NCBI RefSeq assembly: GCF_036588685.1 | Contig: NW_026963312.1 | Coordinates: 186,001-250,000 of the forward strand | Length of the DNA stretch: 64,000 bases | Origin: Mytilus trossulus | Taxonomy: Eukaryota; Mollusca; Bivalvia; Mytilida; Mytilidae | Direction: 5' to 3' | In this document: positions 11,269 through 22,059 of the stretch, in pieces | Numbering within the stretch: the stretch's first letter is position 1 | How the letters are laid out: every line of letters begins with the position of its first letter | The notes under the pieces: generated by a model | Told to the model about the DNA's origin: nothing | What the model saw: only the letters and a program-made list of their open reading frames with translations | The model's database searches: none | Translations under genes and position numbers: made by a program

Positions 11269-11445
11269 GCAAAGACGCAAATGGCAGAGGGAACAACAAG
11301 ATGTTGAAATAGACGATATTGTTTTAGTTGCTGATGATATACAGAGGGGATAACGGGTAGAATAGTCGAGATCACAAGGAGCCGTTATGGTCATATCCGT
11401 AGCTGTGTGGTCAAAACTAGTCAGTCACAGATTTGAGACACAAAT
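11269..11445 (+). pseudogene. BEL/Pao integrase C-terminal end
   Basis: The reading DVEIDDIVLVADDIQRG (to 11350), and after a stop and small shift the stretch GRIVEITRSRYGHIRS, match the beta-barrel end of BEL/Pao integrases (DUF5641-like). Its presence next to the right LTR shows that the loss in this copy is internal. Confidence 0.7.
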
Positions 11446-11528
11446 AAACTATGCTTACTCGAGTGTTCTAAATAGAACTATTTTTTATTGGTGACAAAAT
11501 TGTATTATATTTTTCTAACTGTATTAAG

Positions 11529-11902
11529 AAAAAGATTTGAAATATTCAAATTTTAAATATAAGTTTATTATTTATTAAATGTTTAACTAACATATTCATT
11601 TATTCTTGTAAGAATAAGAAACACAGTTTTTACTATTTATTTATGAAAGCGCTAATGTAACGTTGCGCTCTTTTGAACAACACATTTTCCCGTTTCTGTT
11701 TTATGACGTTACGCCTTTGACCTGCGCTTCGTGGTCTAGACTTTATTTTGATAACATACGGATGCACATTGTTTTATTAGACAGATTAAAAGAATCGATT
11801 GTTAGCGACCATATGATTTTTATAAAAGAATAAAAGATAGATACATGTTTAACTCGCATACTCATCTCTTCACCCTAAGTTAAACTTTATGTGATTCGTA
11901 CA
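11529..11902 (+). repeat. 3' LTR of young BEL/Pao element
   Basis: It matches the left LTR from AGATTTG (11533) to GATTCGTACA (11902). The purine-rich AAGAAAAAGA just before and at its start could be the polypurine tract. The first bases (TGTA in the left copy) are not preserved here, so the exact left border is uncertain by a few bases. GTGAT follows at 11903. Confidence 0.85.
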
Positions 11903-11907
11903 GTGAT

Positions 11908-12290
11908 AATTCAGTAGTATGCTCGTGATCATGTTCGTCGTTTTGGATACAATTTGCGATTTAATTCCTAGTTATACTTTGGACATGTGTACCTCTGTTA
12001 TTAACCATTGATTCATTGCATATGCTTGTATGATTTTTTATTTTCTAACAATGACGGCATACATGTATATATTCACATTCATTGACTCAGTGCTTACCTA
12101 GACAATTAAAACAAAGATTGCTGCGTTTTACGATTTTTATCCGTTCCTTTTGTGTCTGTAATCCGTGAACAATTCACCAGTGCGTGAATTTCTTGACAGA
12201 ATATGCATGGTCTCGTGGTTAGAACACGTTGGTTTATGTTTACATGCATAATCGACTATTCGTGACGAATATAATTTTTTTCGTAAGATT
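11908..12290 (-). pseudogene. Old BEL/Pao retrotransposon, zinc-knuckle region
   Basis: The minus strand around 12240-12030 shows two Cys/His knuckles (CIFCQEIHALVNC and, after a one-base shift, CFNCLGKH). Closer to 11908 it reads into a polar segment whose frame is taken up again at 8176, on the other side of the young insertion. With the gag piece at 14006-14230 and the protease at 7440-8176 it forms one old, decayed BEL/Pao copy on the minus strand. Confidence 0.65.
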
Positions 12291-12299
12291 CATGTGTTT

Positions 12300-12581
12300 C
12301 TACGATAAACGTACATGTAGGCGTGGTGGCATAGCTTTGTCGGATACCGTAATCCTGGCCTGCTTTGATAATATTGATCTCATTCTGAATAGATTTGCGT
12401 AAATCTGATAGTCCAAGTAACTATTCCATGCTTTCGTGCTAGATGTCAAATCATTATTAGCGGGTATGATGTCTAGCACTGCTTTCATGTATGCTTGTTC
12501 AATTTTACTAGATTTTTCGTATCTTTCTTTAAACGAGGCCCGATCTAGAACGCGTTTTTGAATATTGCGCAACTCGGGCAT
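12300..12581 (-). CDS. Hypothetical protein, 93 codons, unknown
   Basis: An intact frame from ATG 12581 encodes a helical, charged protein (NIQKRVLDRASFKERYEK, AYMKAVLDIIPAN, WNSYLDYQIYANLFRMRSIL). I do not recognise it. It is divergent from the transposase-like frame starting at 12781, with 200 bp between the two ATGs. It interrupts the old BEL/Pao remnants, so the two may belong to one inserted DNA element. Its frame is surprisingly free of stops compared with its neighbours. Confidence 0.4.
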   Translation of the reverse strand: MPELRNIQKRVLDRASFKERYEKSSKIEQAYMKAVLDIIPANNDLTSSTKAWNSYLDYQIYANLFRMRSILSKQARITVSDKAMPPRLHVRLS

Positions 12582-12780
12582 TTTTTGGTAGTTGGTTTAA
12601 CGGTTATAACATTAGACAAAAATAGATGTAGACAATACTTTTTCTGATTACTTTAGGCAATAAAATGATAAAATAAATAATTTTTTGATCGTAGTTATAT
12701 TATATTTACATTTATACTGTTATTATTGTTTACGACATAGTTTCGCGCCATTTATGGCAATGTAAACAACATCAGACGAC

Positions 12781-13302
12781 ATGCCTAGCAGGAAGAAGAA
12801 CGGTCGTTTTTTGAAAAACTGTCAGGCAGAGACTTACAACAACAGAGAAAGAAAACATTTCTAGACAGCTGTTTCTAGACCCGATTTATCCACAACTGAT
12901 TTTGATACGCCATCTAAACTCGATTTTGATACTACTCTTACACCCGATTTTGATACATCTTTTACGCCAGGTTCTTTCCAACATGATCACACGTATCAGC
13001 CCTCTGCATCGTTTGATGAGATAAATGAGTTCTATTTTTCTGGAAAATTAAAGCCAATAGGTTATACCAGACATGTGATTGACATTCAGACCTTTTTTGA
13101 TAATATGAGATGTTCTAGATGTGACATTACATTGAAGTTAAAAGATGGAATTGGAATCTTGCCTGCTGGTTAATGTGGTCACCTGATTGTTCGTTGTTAT
13201 AACTGTAATGACTTTGTACGTGTTGCCATGGGCAAAACCCACAATTCATCCCATGGGCCAAGGATATTTGATGTCAACACCAAACTTGCAACTGGTAACT
13301 GC
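12781..13302 (+). pseudogene. Mutator-like transposase-family fragment (N-terminal part)
   Basis: From ATG 12781 one frame runs for about 174 codons, broken by in-frame TAG and TAA. It contains repeated DFDT units, a CSRCDITLKL zinc-binding pair, a second Cys pair (CYNC), MGKTHNSSHG and FDVNTKLATG. The last pattern is, from memory, characteristic of Mutator-like transposase-domain proteins common in bivalve genomes. The reading is lost after 13302, and the rest of the transposase is absent. Confidence 0.45.
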
Positions 13303-14005
13303 AAAAAATAAAATCTACACACCCTGTATATTTAAACTTCATATCCACCCCCCTCCTTGTAAAATTTTACCTTTTAAGCATGTTTTTTTAATTAATAATT
13401 ACAGTTTTGTTGATAAGGGATTACAAAGAGACAACTTGTTAATTTATTTTAAAATTAATTTTGGATATTTTGATTTGATATCTTGATTTTCATTTTAAAA
13501 AATCGTAAAATGTGGGTTTTGAGAGCCCCCCTATCAAAATTTTCCCCCGCAGCCTAACTAGACATCAGTTTGCCAAATTGTACAGTGTAAATAGTTTTAA
13601 TTATTTTGTTAATATTTACTTTTAATCAATGAAGAAGCCTCCTGTTTTACCGAGCGGAGTAAATCACTCAAATATGAGGTCAACTCCTTAACGGAAGAAG
13701 AAGAACATCTGGTTTTCTGACTTTAAATGGAAAGAGTGGTGTTTGATGCATGTCATATGTGGGAAAAAAATTAGTTATTGAACAGTTTTTTTTTAAATCA
13801 CTTTTAGTTCATTTCAGGGCAATTTTTACTATGTATCCATAATAACATTAGCCCTATTTTAGCATGTCCCTCCCGTTACTACAATAAAGGTAAGGTATAT
13901 ATTTTTTTTGCTTAATCCATTCATTATACTAAAATAGGAATTGAGGAAAAAATTCAGACATAGTTATTGGTCAGATTTTTCATAATTCTTTTAGATTTGG
14001 CCTCG
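13303..14005. other. Gene-free stretch between transposon pieces
   Basis: AT-rich DNA without a recognisable frame, except that the last 30 bases continue the gag reading of the old BEL element in another frame. The right border of the inserted DNA-transposon fragment lies somewhere here and cannot be placed. Confidence 0.4.
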
Positions 14006-14230
14006 TTAATACGTTGACTGCTCCTTATAATTAGCGTTTGTCAATGCGAACCCACCAATAGTATGTGAAGCTTCACATCCGAGTTGTGATTTTAAATAAT
14101 TGAATTTTTGAATATCTGATAGACTCGGGTTCATATGTACTACTGATTCGTAATAATCTGAGGAAGATTGCCATTCAAGATTTCCTATCGATTTCAGCTT
14201 ATTCAAATCCTGGTCACTTGGAAAACGTAA
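14006..14230 (-). pseudogene. Old BEL/Pao retrotransposon, gag fragment
   Basis: The minus strand reads LEWQSSSDYYESVVHMNPSL, then DIQKFNYLKSQL and GGFALTNANY. This is the DUF1759 gag pattern of BEL/Pao elements (..F.YL.S.L.GEA...I.GF.LT.ANY). It is truncated at both ends and shifts frame near 14006. Confidence 0.7.
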
Positions 14231-14242
14231 ATTAAGTAAGAA

Positions 14243-14372
14243 AACGTTGCATGTTCTAATATTAGTAATAGATTTATATAAACCAAAGTATAAATGTGAC
14301 ACGTCACAAAGTCTTAACCTTACAATATAAGACATAAGTGACGTTCCGGCGTTGCGTTCTCGCCGTATTTAC
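14243..14372. repeat. Direct repeat, partner of 6700-6832
   Basis: It matches the repeat at 6700-6832 (CGTCACAAAGTCTT, TTACAATATAAGACATAAG). Its place next to the gag fragment fits a degraded LTR of the old minus-strand element. Confidence 0.4.
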
Positions 14373-14647
14373 AACAAGGAAAATGACCAGAATGACATAT
14401 TTTAATATATAAACCCATGAAATTATAAAATACTTTTTTAAACACGTTTTCTCGTTTAACAATTACTTTCTTATAGTAAGTTTATTATTTTTTAGTTAAA
14501 AAGACTTTTAATTGGATTGTTGTATATCTTCTATCCTTGCAAAATCTTGACTATGAATAACTAAAAAAGAATTATAGATTTCAATCTGAAATATGCTGAT
14601 GTATACAAAACATTCTTCTTAAATCATATCGTAATAAGAACTGTACA

Positions 14648-15615
14648 CCAGGTGCTCAGCAGGGCGCAGCTATATACGACCTCAGTGGTCGAATCCTGAA
14701 CAGCTGGGGCAATTATGTTCACAATATTCAAGCTTGATACTGTCTGAATTTGGATTGGGATCATATTTTTTTTTACATAATATGAATTTCACACAAAATA
14801 ATGAGGTCAAAGATCTTACAAATCTATTGCACAATAATTGAATACTTCTTCTTAAAACTTTTAAAAATTGGAAATTTGAAAAAATTTGAAAAACAAAATG
14901 AATCCCTTAAAAAAAATTGGTAAACAAAAAATCCCACCCCCCACTTTTTGAAACCCCCATTGGAGCAATAACCCTTAAACTCAATCCCATTCTTTCTTTT
15001 GTAATATTTAACCTTGTAGTACAATTTCAGAGAGATCCATACACTTAAACACAAGTTATCATCATGATTGTTGAGAAACTAGAAACATGCTTCTTTTGCC
15101 CCTTTTTAGGCCCCTAAATCCTACATATTTCGGGCAACTAATCCATAACCTGATCCCAGCCTCCCCTTTGTTAAATGGTACATTGTGGTACAATTTCAGA
15201 GAGATCCATACAATTACATACAAGTTCTTGTCTGGAAACTAGAAAAATGCTTGTTTTGGCCCTTTTTTCGTAATTCCTAAACTTTAATTGGCCCCATATC
15301 CCTGAAAAGAAATCCAAACCTTCTACTTGTGGTTTTAAACATTGGGATATAATTTCAGAGCAATTGAAATACTTGTACACAAGTTATTATCCTGAAATTA
15401 GAAAAAATGCTTGTTTTGGGCCCCTAATTCCTAAACGGTTGGGACCATCATTTTGTGGTATTGAACCTTCTGAAACAATTTCATAAAGATCTATTCACTT
15501 AAACTAAAGTTATTATCCGGAAACCAATGTGTTTCCGGACGACGACGACGCAGACGGCGCAGACGACGACATCATACAATTATACGATCCCAAAATATTG
15601 TTGGGGTCGTATAAA
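14648..15615 (-). mobile_element. Helitron-like 'pearl'-type element (copy A)
   Basis: On the minus strand the element opens with a TATACGACCCC..GGGATCGTATA hairpin (plus 15581-15613), followed by a (GAC)n-type microsatellite (15538-15570). A core of four related units follows, marked AATTTCAGAGAGATCCATAC on the plus strand at about 15021, 15193, 15350 and 15478. It ends with a subterminal inverted copy of the start (TATATACGAC, 14671-14680), a GCTGCGC-CCT-GCTGAGC hairpin and CCTGG. This is the layout of bivalve 'pearl' elements, linked to Helentrons. It shares both ends with copy B at 61552-63241. Confidence 0.7.
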
Positions 15616-16285
15616 AAAAAATCGTATTGTTTAGGTGTACCAACTTAACAAAATGTCTCAACTGCTGCAATTTTAGAAGTAAAAACAGATATCGAGATTT
15701 TTTTCAATTCGTGTTCATGTATTTAATTACATTCAAAATAATTGCAATGCACTTTTATTATTCAAGTAAAAAAGAAATATTTAATATAATTCTGAGTGCT
15801 GTATTTGATTTTGGAATAAAGTATTCAAGATAATGTTATATACAACAAGTAGATAATTAATATGATAATTTCAGTTTTTTCGTTCCATGAATAGTTTTCC
15901 AGCTTATACCATTATTCGCTCCTGTAAAAAAATGTAAAATGAAACACTATTTTGAAATTGGTTAAACATTTCGTAAGCATTACTTTTGTTCTTGTTTCTT
16001 AAATGAATAAAACAGGGTAACCTTTCAGAGAATGTAGAAATATCGAAAGAATCATATAAGACAGCAGAAGTTAATAATATGCATCTGAACCTGACATTTC
16101 AATTAACACGTTGGACTAGTTTTTAAATTGTTTGTCCACAGACTTAAAGTGAAGCAAATTACTTTTATACGTAACAATTTCTGCGGACCAGCCAATCTTT
16201 GCTCCTAACACTAAACGCTGATTGGTTTGCAGAGAACCAGCTCACAATAATTCTTGTAAATTTTTTTAATTCTACTAAGGTCGAT
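15616..16285. other. Gene-free stretch
   Basis: AT-rich, no recognisable frame or repeat apart from short A and T runs. Confidence 0.5.
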
Positions 16286-16289
16286 GGGC

Positions 16290-16508
16290 AACAACCCCAT
16301 TACGAAGAGCAAACACGCCATAGAGCTTTCATGTCAATATCAAGTTGCGTTATCTTATCGGGGCCTTTTATAGCTGACTATGCGGTATGGGCTTTGCTCA
16401 TTGTTGAAGGCCGTACAGTGACTTATAGTTGTTAATTTCTGTGTCATTTTTGGACTCTTGTGGAGAGTTGTCTCATTGGCAATCATGCCCAATCTTCTTT
16501 TTTATAAA
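16290..16508 (+). repeat. R2 repeat copy, subtype with TCTCATTGGCAATCAT
   Basis: It contains GGGGCCTTTTATAGCTGACT, GTTGAAGGCCGTAC and GAGAGTTGTCTCATTGGCAA in the order seen, inverted, at 25150-25330. It is non-coding here. Confidence 0.75.
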
Positions 16509-16570
16509 GTATGTTGGTTGTATGTCTAATTTCGTCACGAACAGATGTCAGAATCTACAAAAGTAATTAC

Positions 16571-16684
16571 CTTCTAAATTTGGGACTGAGGCTATAGGCT
16601 GTTCCTCAATTAACACTTCACTTGTGCCTGTTGAGGAATCTGGCTTACTTTCTCTCGTTGAGGTAATTGTTTGATTCATTATCT
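16571..16684 (-). CDS. Candidate downstream exon of the HEPN-PHD gene
   Basis: The minus strand reads MNQTITSTRESKPDSSTGTS, then VLIEEQPIASVPNLEG, and ends at a GT donor (GAAG|GTAATT). Acceptor AGs stand at 16683-16690. The composition (Ser/Thr/Glu-rich, disordered) suits the tail of a chromatin protein. Its phase does not join directly to the exon at 18679-18846, so at least one more exon, which I could not find, must lie between them. Membership in this gene is inference. Confidence 0.4.
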
Positions 16685-18084
16685 CTTTTCTTGACGACAA
16701 AATAGAAAACATAAGGTAAATATATAATGAAAAGTAACTAATTAAATTAATAGTAAAAAATGTAATGCTATTCTTATATGTATTACACCATACTTGTTTT
16801 GAGTTAACATTGCCTTTAAAGCATCTTAGGTTTTTTTTATCTTTGGCAGAAGCTTTAAGATCGTAGCAGTCTCAGAGATGACTTCTTTCATTAAATTTAA
16901 GGCATTAACTTCCTCAGGCCAGGTTGAATGCTGCTAATAATTTTATGCGTTTTTTGTTTGTTATATACATTAAACACTTCAACTTTTTCCATATTAATAC
17001 ATCATGATCTTTAAGTTATTGGGTCTCATTAATATCTTTACCTCTTTGGTCTACTTTGTGCATTATAGTCTCTTCGTCGTTTTTTCTTCAGAGTTTTACC
17101 TTGATTGCTATGCGTTTTACAGTAAGCCTGAAAATATAAGTAAAAGCAGCATATCAAATGTCTTTCGAAATCTAGGTTGTATTGGTTTAAAAATGATTAT
17201 ATTTGTCTAATATTCAGTTTGCTATTCAGTGAAGTTACTGTAGATCTGTATACAACAAATATTAAAACTCAAACTGATCGTAAGTTAGTTTCTAGTATGC
17301 AGGATTCCATACAAGTAGTATCTAATGTATTTTTTTTTCAAATTATACTTAAATTTGATAGCCTTTTATGTATGCACAAGTCACGAAATACATTATAAGC
17401 TTTCGGCCAAAAATTACCAAGTAAATAGAATATCAAAATTCAACTGATGAAATATATGGGTGAAACTGGATTTTTCTAGCTAAACCAACGCACATTTATG
17501 AGGTTTTTTTATAGCTACGTTGTATTGACAAAAGAGGGTGTGAAAATAAAAATAACTTTAAATAAACATTCAGCAGCCGAAGTGCTATTCTTTATATTCA
17601 CGTTCACCAATAACGCTCAAACCCAAATATTAAACTGAAATCACAAGGAAAACGTTAACTACTGACAAGGTTCTTGACGTATGATAGGCACATGAAAATG
17701 TGGCGAGATAAAATTTGAATTTCTACAACCACATCGTTCAAACCCTGATTATTTTAATAAAAACTTTCATAATAATCTATACAATAATAACAAGAAAAGG
17801 ACATGCACTTAATTTCGAAAGTAACGGCATAACAGATCACAAAAACACAAAATATATAACAAAGGACACATTATTATAGAATGCCTGATGGTATAGTACT
17901 AAGAAACAACCTTTAAAAATATTGCATAGGTGCTTGCATTAAATATGTTTTGACCACAGATTGGCCCTTTATGCTAAATAGCTTACCATGAGCGAAAGTT
18001 ATATTGAAGTAAGAAAATATGCTTTCAACAAATTTTATCTTTTTTTTTAAATAGATACCTGTTTATTCCAAACACTTTAACATA

Positions 18085-18165
18085 TAATGGTTTGCTTTTT
18101 AAATTGTTATCTGATGGAGAGTTGTCTCATTGGCACTCACACCACATCTTCCTATATATATTTCC
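18085..18165 (+). repeat. R2 repeat fragment inside intron
   Basis: A short copy with GAGAGTTGTCTCATTGGCAC and CACCACATCTTCC. No coding role. Confidence 0.65.
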
Positions 18166-18678
18166 TGTTTACAATTTGTACAGTTGCCCAGGATGCAAAC
18201 GGAGTATTCCCTTTAACGTTTAAAACCAACTGTCCGGAAAGCAAGAGGCTGAACAAGTGCACTGTATCATCAGACAAAATTACCTTAGTTGTTTGTGTTT
18301 AAATGTTTTGACAACTTTCAATTTCACATTTCATGCATTTCCCCGTAAAATGGTTATATTCTTACGTCATAGTTCATATCAAAATATAAATTAAAAATTA
18401 GTGCAAATTATACCACAGGGTAAAACGTACTTCAATAATTGATTGCTCAATTGAATGGTGTTTAACACCACTTTAATGACTATTGTGCTACTTCATGGGG
18501 GTCATTTTTTAATTGTCGTATGAACCCGGAGTGCCCGGAAAGATCCACAGACCTTCCCATACAACTTTCAGACGAGCGGAACCAAGATTTGATGTTTAGG
18601 GTGGGCCTCTCAGAATTTAGGGGGTAAGGGGGGGGGGACCCGGCTTGCACGTCTGAACTTCTTCATTTTTTTCTTTAC

Positions 18679-18846
18679 CTGAAACATGCGAGCTGTGTTT
18701 TCTTCTGAAGGAAAATCATCCATTCTTAAACCATGTAAATATGCACATGTAACATGGAATGGTTTCGCACAATTCCTGACAGAACACTGGATACAAGCCC
18801 CATCTTTTATTTTACATAACGAACAAATAAGAGACCACCTCTCTTC
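18679..18846 (-). CDS. HEPN-PHD gene, exon 11: extended PHD, second half
   Basis: After the acceptor TTGCAG, 56 codons read EERWSLICSLCKIKDGACIQ, CS..NC, then FHVTCAYLHGL, up to donor CAG|GTAAAG. The C-x2-C, C-x4-C and H-x2-C spacing with GACIQC and FHVTCA is diagnostic of the ePHD of JADE/BRPF-type proteins. The final Cys-x2-His pair of the ePHD is not in this exon and should lie in the next one, which I did not find. Confidence 0.85.
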
Positions 18847-19193
18847 CTGCAATGCATATACTATAAATAGAACTAAATATCATAGGAAAACTGATTTAAA
18901 TATCCTGATTCAAACACTAGGTTTTTGTCTACAGATATATATTTTTTTTTTAATTTACAATCGACCTTGGAAAATAAAGTCAAAGTTTAATAATTGATAT
19001 TGATTATTCAAACAAATAAACAAGTTTTTGTTTTAAACTAGAACTTTTTAATGATGCCATTAGTTCTTTAAATAGTCCTACATGTAAAAACTGAAGTATT
19101 AACTAAAATATTATTAACAGATGTACAACAAAACAGCTTTATCAAATTAATAAAAAAAAAATCAATTTAAGAATGAAGAGGTGACTAACTAAC

Positions 19194-19299
19194 CGGAACT
19201 GTTTCTATGCCTACTATCGGTGCCATTTCCTTTGGGTTTCCTATTGTCACTTCAGGTATCCACCATGCACAACTCACGTGAGCCCACTGTTTACCATCG
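19194..19299 (-). CDS. HEPN-PHD gene, exon 10: extended PHD, first half
   Basis: Between acceptor ATTATTAG and donor CCG|GTTAGT it reads GKQWAHVSCAWWIPEV and EMAPIVGIETVP. WAHVSCA-W-IPEV is the conserved centre of the PHD-knuckle-ePHD module (usually CALWIPEV; here Leu is replaced by Trp). Phase 2 in, phase 0 out, matching both neighbours. Confidence 0.85.
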
Positions 19300-19552
19300 C
19301 TAATAATTAAGACATTTAAAAATAAAATAACCAGTCGAAAGCGCTCTTTTTATTTTGTGTAGATTGTGAGAATATTTGTTTTTTAGTCTAAATAGGTAAT
19401 TGGAAGTTTGAATACCGACCCATTTCTATGAATTCGAAACCAGTGATTTGAAATGTTGGATATGTATAAAAATACAAATATAGTTTTATTGAAATTTTCT
19501 GTTATATTAAGAAATGTATCTCACTCGGATGTATCTCTAATTCTTTGCGTAG

Positions 19553-20755
19553 GTTTCTTTGCATTATGGAATTAGAGGGAAAACAAATGCTTGGATACAA
19601 GGCTTTCTCTCTAATAGAACACAGTGCGTTGTCATAGAAGGGGAGAAGTCTGACTTCATAAATGTGAGGTCTGGAGTCCCAGAGGAATCTCTACTAGGAC
19701 CAAGCCTATTCCTCTTCTACATCAATGACATGCCGGAAGATGTTTCATCAACAGTGAGGCTATTTGCAGATGACACCATTGCGTACCTCACTGTATCATC
19801 AGAAAACAACATCCTTCAAGAAGACCTAAACAAGCTAGCCACATGGGAAGAAGAATGGATGATGCAGTTCCATCCTAACGAATGTTTTGTTCTGCCAATA
19901 ACCTAAAAGAAGGACCCCATACACAATAATTACATTCTTCATGGCCACAACTTAAAACATGTATCATCAGCCAAGTATCTAGGAGTCACAATAACTTCTG
20001 ATCTAAAGTGGGGTGCTCATATAAATAACATCTGTCAGAGAGCGAATAGGACAATAGGATTCCTAAAACGAAATCTAAACATAGCTAACAGTGAGATAAA
20101 GGAAAAATTATATACAGCTTTAGCATGTTTAGTTAGACCAACAGTTGAATATGCGAGTTCAGTTTGGGATCATCACCTACCAAAAGCATAAACTAGACAT
20201 GGTACAGCGTAGAGCAGCAAGTTTTGTAACAAACAGGTACCACAACACATCATCAATTGAATCCATTTTTCACGAACTAAAATGGCCAACACTAGAGGAG
20301 AGAAGAAAGAATGCTAGACTAACCCTCTTATATAGAATCCACAAATGAGGAAGTAAAGGTTGATGCTGGCGACAAACTAATACACCAGACAGATTATCAA
20401 GACATACGAATGCTCACTCTTTCCAAATACCATCATGCAAGACCAGTAACAGGAAGGAGTCCTTCTATCCACGTACAATAAGAGATTGGAACACCTTACC
20501 TGCCTCAGTGACCGCTGCAGAAAGTCTTGACTCGTGCAAGAACCTACTGCATGCACATTAAATTTCAAGTCCCATGTTTTTATTTTTATTTGCACCATGA
20601 ATAAATGTTATGTACAGCACACAAATTTTTATTTGTTTAAATTATTTTTTGGAATACTAGTTAAGTTTGCAAGCGCACACCGAACAGTGACAGGATAGTC
20701 AATCTAATGACGGTGGTCACTAAGTGATAGAAGTAGAAGTAGAAGTAGCACATTT
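19553..20755 (+). pseudogene. 5'-truncated LINE reverse transcriptase and 3' end
   Basis: The reading starts abruptly at about 19553 inside an intron of the HEPN-PHD gene, opposite in strand. It shows GIRGKTNAWIQGFLSNR, SGVPEESLLGPSLFLFYIND and the catalytic box FADDT of a jockey/CR1-like non-LTR reverse transcriptase. A stop at 19904 and frameshifts follow; later pieces (KYLGVTITSDLKW, EYASSVWD, VQRRAASFVTNRY) match the thumb and C-terminal region. The 3' end carries GTAGAA repeats (20728-20748). The usual Gln-Gly of the SGVPQGS motif reads Glu-Glu. The copy is dead. Confidence 0.85.
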
Positions 20756-21802
20756 ATCTGTCTGTAGTAGTTTTTGGGTTTTTTTAATACTTTGCTTCGA
20801 TGTCAAAATGTCCAATGAGAGATGTCTGATTGGAACCATTAACTTAAAAAGAAAGACATCATAAACATTGAATTGAAATTACTCAGAAGAAAAGAGAACG
20901 CGTACGGAGTAAGAAGTTTCTGTTTTTCATGTTATCCCATCATATTATTCAGAATCTAGTGGCATTGGTTGGCAAGAAGAACATGAAAACACTTTTAATA
21001 ATACCTTAAATTTTCTTGTTTACCTTTTCCGTCAACATGTTTAATCAATAAGATTCGTACTCTTATATGAACACATTCTATATATATCAAATTAAGACTC
21101 CAGTCTAGTCCAAATAAATTAAGTCTCTCTCTCCGTAAACGAGATCTCCTACTAACTAAGCATTCATAGAGCAGCGATTCCAAGTTAGATTTTTCAGTTA
21201 ACATCCGGAAACCAAAGTTGATAGACGGACGGGTAAACTATGCTTCAACGAAGCGTTGGGTAAAAGTATTTCAACAGCAATGAGTCACAACACAAACACA
21301 GAAGTAAACGATGATAAATTGGGTCTTCAGAAGTGCATAATGAAATAAACAGGATGTTTATAAAGAGGGACAAAAGATATCAGAGGGACAGTCAAACTTC
21401 AAGATAAGAATATCACTGACAATACCTGTTTGTATGCAGCGATGACTTAATGGACCAGTTTAAAATTAATTTTTGACTCCTCACATTTTACATAATCCGC
21501 TTCGCAGATTATTCAATGTGAAGAGTCAAAAATAAATTTTATGGTTCAATAAATTCAAAATAAATAGTAGCCATTCATTAATTACAATTACACCTTTTGA
21601 ATCAATCCTACAGGTATTTCGGAATATATCGAAAGTCCTGTGTTGATTTTTTTAAATTTTAGTAGTCAGGATCAAAAGGTCAGTATGGAAAAAACACAAT
21701 GCAAAGTCTTTCAATTCTTAGGTTCCCATATGTAGAGAAAATACATCTTTTGATTATTTAATAAATGAAAGATTTTGCATATTCCAAAATTAAACTGTTT
21801 AC
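20756..21802. other. Intron sequence, no gene
   Basis: Intron of the HEPN-PHD gene. It holds a dispersed-repeat-like piece (21070-21260, with CTTCAACGAAGCGTTGGG) and an imperfect inverted repeat at 21455-21545, in which TGACTCCTCACATTTTA is mirrored by TTCAATGTGAAGAGTCA. Confidence 0.5.
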
Positions 21803-21921
21803 CTTGTCATTTTCATTGCGCCTTCATTGTGTGGACACAACGCACACTTCGGTTTGACTCCTGCGACACATGTTTTGCAAAACCAGTCCCCCTCAGGGAT
21901 AACTTGGACCCCATAACATGC
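21803..21921 (-). CDS. HEPN-PHD gene, exon 9: end of PHD and zinc knuckle
   Basis: From acceptor TTTGAAG to donor AG|GTAAAC it reads [20 protein letters not shown], then [22 protein letters not shown]-x-x-IPEG-x-W-x-C-x-x-C completes the PHD finger, and C-x-L-C-P-x5-GA is the knuckle joining PHD and ePHD in JADE/BRPF/AF10 proteins. Phase 0 in, phase 2 out. Confidence 0.9.
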
Positions 21922-22059
21922 CTTCAAAATAATGGTATCCTTTGTTTATCATGTAATAAACTAAGGTAACACAGCAATTTGAATGAAAATATGTGTACAC
22001 ATAGCAAAATACAAAATAATACGCTTATATTCAATAAAAACCTTTTAAACTTTAATGAA

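Larger units (their letters stand above)
8182..11902 (+). mobile_element. Young BEL/Pao LTR retrotransposon, internally deleted
   Basis: Two matching 370-bp LTRs flanked by GTGAT enclose 3 kb of internal sequence. In order it contains gag (with a DUF1759-like region), CCHC zinc knuckles, an aspartic protease, a foreign basic block and the C-terminal end of integrase. Reverse transcriptase, RNase H and the integrase catalytic core are missing. Stops and frameshifts break gag. It is non-autonomous. It sits inside an older, minus-strand BEL/Pao copy. Confidence 0.85.

Noticed and set aside
11025-11394. Two open frames antisense to the protamine-like block
   Set aside because: They are shadows of the GC-rich, stop-poor plus-strand sequence; composition is Phe/Leu/Pro-rich with no domain.
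16199-16435. 78-codon plus frame
   Set aside because: It covers an R2 repeat copy; other R2 copies do not keep the frame.
18180-18302. Plus-strand frame DANGVFPLTFKTNCPESKR
   Set aside because: Codon-like composition and an AG before it made it look like an exon, but there is no donor in place, no family match, and the strand is opposite to the gene around it.
20995-21204. 69-codon minus frame rich in Arg and Leu
   Set aside because: It lies in intron repeat sequence, and I see no splice signals or known domain.
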